DNA of 64,000 bases from Malania oleifera (Eukaryota; Streptophyta; Magnoliopsida; Santalales; Ximeniaceae): positions 8,835,764 to 8,899,763 of the forward strand of contig NC_080422.1 in NCBI RefSeq assembly GCF_029873635.1. The letters run 5' to 3'. The notes beneath the pieces were generated by a model. The model ran no database searches and had not been told where the DNA came from. It saw nothing but the letters and a program-made list of their open reading frames with translations. Shown one piece after another: positions 60,706-64,000 of this stretch. Each line of letters starts with the position of its first letter. The stretch's first letter is position 1. The position numbers and the translations under genes were made by a program.

Positions 60706-61473
60706 GGAGTAAATTGTTTTGAACTTCTTGAGATGCTTCAAGCCCATAAAAAAGGTATCTGGTGAGCAACCGTCAACACGTTTGGATACATTGCGAAAGC
60801 CATTGGACCACAAGATGTCCTAGCAACATTATTAAACAATCTCAAAGTGCAGGAGCGTCAAAACCACGTGTGTACTACTGTGGCAATTGCAGTAGTTGCA
60901 GAAACATGTTCTCCTTTTACAGTGCTACCAGCATTAATGAATGAGTATCATGTACCAGAACTCAATGTGCAGAATTGTGTTTTAAAATCACTCTCTTTTA
61001 TTTTTGAGTACATTGGTGAAATGGGTAAAGATTATATTTATGGAGTCACTCCACTACTTGAGGCTGCTCTCATGGATAGAGATTTGGTACATAGGCAAAC
61101 TGCTTCCCAACTGTTAAGCACATGGCTTTGGGAGTGGCTTGTTTAGGTTATGAGGATGCTTTAGTACAACTGCTGAATTATGTATGGCCAAACATATTTG
61201 AGACTTATTTGCATGTTATTAATGCTGTCATGGAAGCCATAGAAGGGATGAGGGTTGCCTTGGGTGCAGCTGCAGTCCTAAACTATTGTCTGCAGGGGCT
61301 CTTCCATCCTACAAAAAAGGTTAGGGAAGTTTACTGGAAGATTTATAGCTCACTATATATTGGAGCTCAAGATGCACTGGTGGCTACTTATCCTGTGCTG
61401 GAGGATAAGGCGAGAAACATATACAGTAGTCCTGAGTTGGTGATGTTTATATGGGGTTTAGTTTGTTCTTAAT
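60706..61473 (+). pseudogene. SF3B1: SF3B1 (splicing factor 3B subunit 1) C-terminal pseudogene
   Basis: About 250 codons of the HEAT-repeat C-terminus of SF3B1, the U2 snRNP protein that holds the branch site. Clear words: [97 protein letters not shown] and [11 protein letters not shown]. It begins abruptly near 60706 without the N-terminal 1000 residues. Breaks: TGA at 60763-60765 where the family has Arg, and a net one-base loss near 61103-61112 that moves the frame. The stop and the preceding Trp both fit CpG-to-TpG change of Arg codons. No intron is seen in 770 bp, but I cannot tell a processed copy from a genomic fragment. Confidence 0.9.
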
Positions 61474-62080
61474 GCTTCAGGTGAATCTACAAGAGGCTCT
61501 TGGACAGGCTAGGACCTATCCTAGGGTTGTTTTCGTGGCAATTGTACTTTGTTTGGATGTGCATGCTTATTAATCTGGATTGATGAACTGCTTGCTATTT
61601 GTTAACTTCTTCAGTAGTTTGCTAATTCAAGAATAACCTTACTTTGGATTCATGACCTGCCATCTAAACACTCCAATATGATATTCTCAAAAGTCTGTCA
61701 AGCAACTCAAATGCGTCAATCCAAATTTCCCAATACAATTATTCTTTTTTCTTTTCCTTTCTTTAGTTCATTGAACACGTACTAGGACATTTGTTAGCAG
61801 TTGACACCCAGGGATGGAAACCTTAAGGGGCTGGAAGGAGATCACATTGCTTATGCTCGTGGAAGCATCCCAAAGTTGGCCCATTGGACTCCCATAGGAA
61901 AAAAGTTAACTGTGCTTTGATTTTTTTTAAATTCATCCCATTTGTTAAATGAACTGTACAATCATTCCTGGAACACTCGTTAATGTAACTTTAAAAAAAA
62001 TAAAATTAATGCACTATATTCAAGCTGAGCCCTTCAAGTTATTGAATATTTTACTGTTGTGAATTTGATATTTTTCAGGT
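61474..62080. other. No feature recognised
   Basis: AT-rich flank between the SF3B1 pseudogene and the copia LTR. The last five bases, CAGGT (62076-62080), may be a target duplication for the LTR. Confidence 0.4.
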
Positions 62081-64000
62081 TGTTGGCCTCACAAGGCTTA
62101 AAATCTTGTTATCTTGTTTTGATGCTAACAAACAAGTGAAATTTAATGTATTTGTGTGAGTAATGATATTTCAGGGTTCATATATGTGAAAGTAAGGTCA
62201 GAGTGCCCACAAGAATCAAATATGATGGAAGCAAGGTCAAAGTGCTCACAAGGATCAAATGAAGCTTAAATGAGCCAAGCCATGAATTACTTGTTAAAGA
62301 ACATGAGGACATGAATAAGTTGTTGAAAGCCAAGGCATATTAAAGTCAAAAGATCCAAAGAAAGGCAAAGTAAGAAAGCTTAAAGAGTATGGAAGTTTGA
62401 AGAAAAGATGGATTCAATCCAGGACAAAGCATGAAGACTCAAGAACTTAGAATGTTAATATTTTAGAAGTCTCATGTAAGTGCTTTAATGTTTAAAATAT
62501 CGTTTGAAATATTTTGAAGCTCTTAGGTTAACTTCTTAGACCTAGATACTTTTTAAAATACCTGAATAATATTTTTATAAGTTCAAAATTATTTTAAAAA
62601 GATTAGACTCATTTTTGGAATAAAGAGCACCAACAAGAGTTTTTCCCAAATGCTGTCAGTTTTTATATAGCCGCATTGAGGTGAATTTTTCTCTATCAAA
62701 CACTCATTATTTTAAAGAGTGGTAAACATTAAAGTTGTAGTATTTTCTCTTAGATTTCTTTTTACACCAAGAACATATAATTTGGAGTTACACAAAAAAC
62801 GTTATGGTCAAAACACTGAAACGGAGTCACTGCTGTCAGACATAAACATTGTTCAACGGGCAAATTTTTAAAATTCTAATGTTTTAAATTATAGCCGTTT
62901 GAACCTTAAATATTCTAATAAACATGGAAATTCTTTAAGGAAACTTTTGCAAGTTTGAAAGCCTATAAATACATGGTTTTGCAAAACAAAATAAATATTA
63001 AAGAATTGAAAAATCTATTTTGAGAAGTTGAAAGTACTCTTGTTCTTCCTAAGTTCTCTTGCTCACTCATTGAAAAATTCTTTTACTGAGAACTCTGAAG
63101 TGCTAATCCTTCTTCCTTTGAATTCCTACTGCTAATCCTCTTCTAAGAAGGATATTGGTGAATTCTATACTTGAACTTCATTCTATTTCCTATTGATATT
63201 TTACATTGAAGTATATAGTGCTGAAATTGTACTAACTTGCTCTTTGAGAGAGTATACTTGTACACAGATTTTATCTTGTATTTCTTGTAGTTCATTGACA
63301 TTCCAAGGTGTTTGAATCGTTGGCTAAGCAAGGGGATATTTCTTAGAGAGGCGGACTCTAGCCCATGTAAGGAGTGACCGAACGAGGGAATATCGTTTGG
63401 AGAAGGCAGGCTCTAACCTTAACCAAGGAATGTTGTAATCAGTTTTGTTCCACCCATCAATGAAACAGGTTTAGTAAATCCTTTGGTGGTTTGCCAAAGG
63501 CGAGGACGTAGGCTGGGTATAAGCCGAACCTCGTAAAAATCTCCGTCTCACTCTGTCTTTCCCTATTCTTTATTTTCAGTTCATATACAACTGCATGGAT
63601 GATTTAAATATCTAAATTATACATACTACACATATTTGGAAATCAAGTAAACTTAAAATCCAATTTTGATTTGGGTTGCGGAAACCGAAAGGGAGTACGT
63701 TGGTTACACCATATCTTGTGGAAACCATACGGGAGTACGTTACTTGGTTAACACCCCAAAGATAAATTTGCCAAGAGTTTATTTGAATTCTAAATATTTG
63801 GAAAGAGTGATTGGATTTATTTATACAGGGCGTTACTTCATTAAGCATAAATTATAATTCATAATCACAGGGCTTATATAAACAAACAAACTATCTCAAG
63901 ATCTCATATTACCAAAGTGCTGAATACTTTATATCTTGGTTTGGTTGTTTGTTGTTTAACTTGTACTTGACAAATAAATTGATTGTTTGGTTTGAAGATT
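62081..64000 (+). repeat. SIRE-like copia LTR, continues past the window
   Basis: Starts TGTTGGCC at 62081. The stretch 63300-63800 matches 17180-17640 of the SIRE-like LTR in copy A, including the CCTTTGG/CCAAAGG hairpin (63480-63500) and the phrase GGGAGTACGTTGGTT. Judging by that 1935-bp LTR it should end just beyond the window, with a PBS to follow. Confidence 0.7.

Overview
This is a plant nuclear window, most likely from a dicot with a repeat-rich genome. The evidence is long plant-type LTR retrotransposons (Tat/Ogre-like, SIRE-like copia, chromovirus-like), a plant L1-type LINE with a C-terminal RNase H, an En/Spm (CACTA) transposon, and three plant host sequences: a dirigent gene, the 3' end of exocyst SEC10, and a piece of splicing factor SF3B1. 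Only the dirigent gene at 15188-15772 looks intact and functional. No species can be named from sequence alone.

Layout, left to right. 1-12656 is a young Tat/Ogre-like LTR element (element 1, left end outside the window) with gag and tandem arrays but no recognisable pol. It abuts 12657-13020, the reversed end of a related LTR. 13021-20375 is copy A of a segmental duplication: LINE 3' end, dirigent upstream region, dirigent gene, 3' flank, interrupted by a SIRE-like LTR+gag fragment at 16034-19943. 20376-23060 is a reversed copia fragment and 23100-23777 a CACTA end. 23778-25586 is the 5' part of the LINE. A complete second Tat/Ogre-like element (element 2, 25587-40225, 14.6 kb, target duplication GAGGT) splits that LINE, which resumes at 40226-42522. 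Copy B of the duplication (41992-44542) follows; there the dirigent gene has been removed by a 1038-bp deletion with 4-bp microhomology. 44543-47421 is a chromovirus-like relic with gag and LTR. 47422-54505 is a CACTA transposon with a decayed transposase gene, fused at its right side to the last three exons of SEC10 (54582-55345). 55590-59300 is a reversed copia relic, 60706-61473 an SF3B1 pseudogene, and 62081-64000 the start of another SIRE-like LTR.

The most unusual material is in the two gag-only elements. They share short hairpins whose stems are identical while the few differences between elements fall almost only in the loops: four in a row at the 3' end of the LTR, three in a row downstream of gag, and one just upstream of the polypurine tract. 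They also carry expanding tandem arrays (19, 24-25, 46 and 66 bp). The 46- and 66-bp units share a core, and the 19-bp unit is built on CATGCAT. The two LTR types keep the same ends but have different central modules.

There is no operon-like gene cooperation. The story is of one dirigent locus duplicated along with a LINE, then reshaped by nested insertions, with one copy lost. All age statements come from comparisons by eye.
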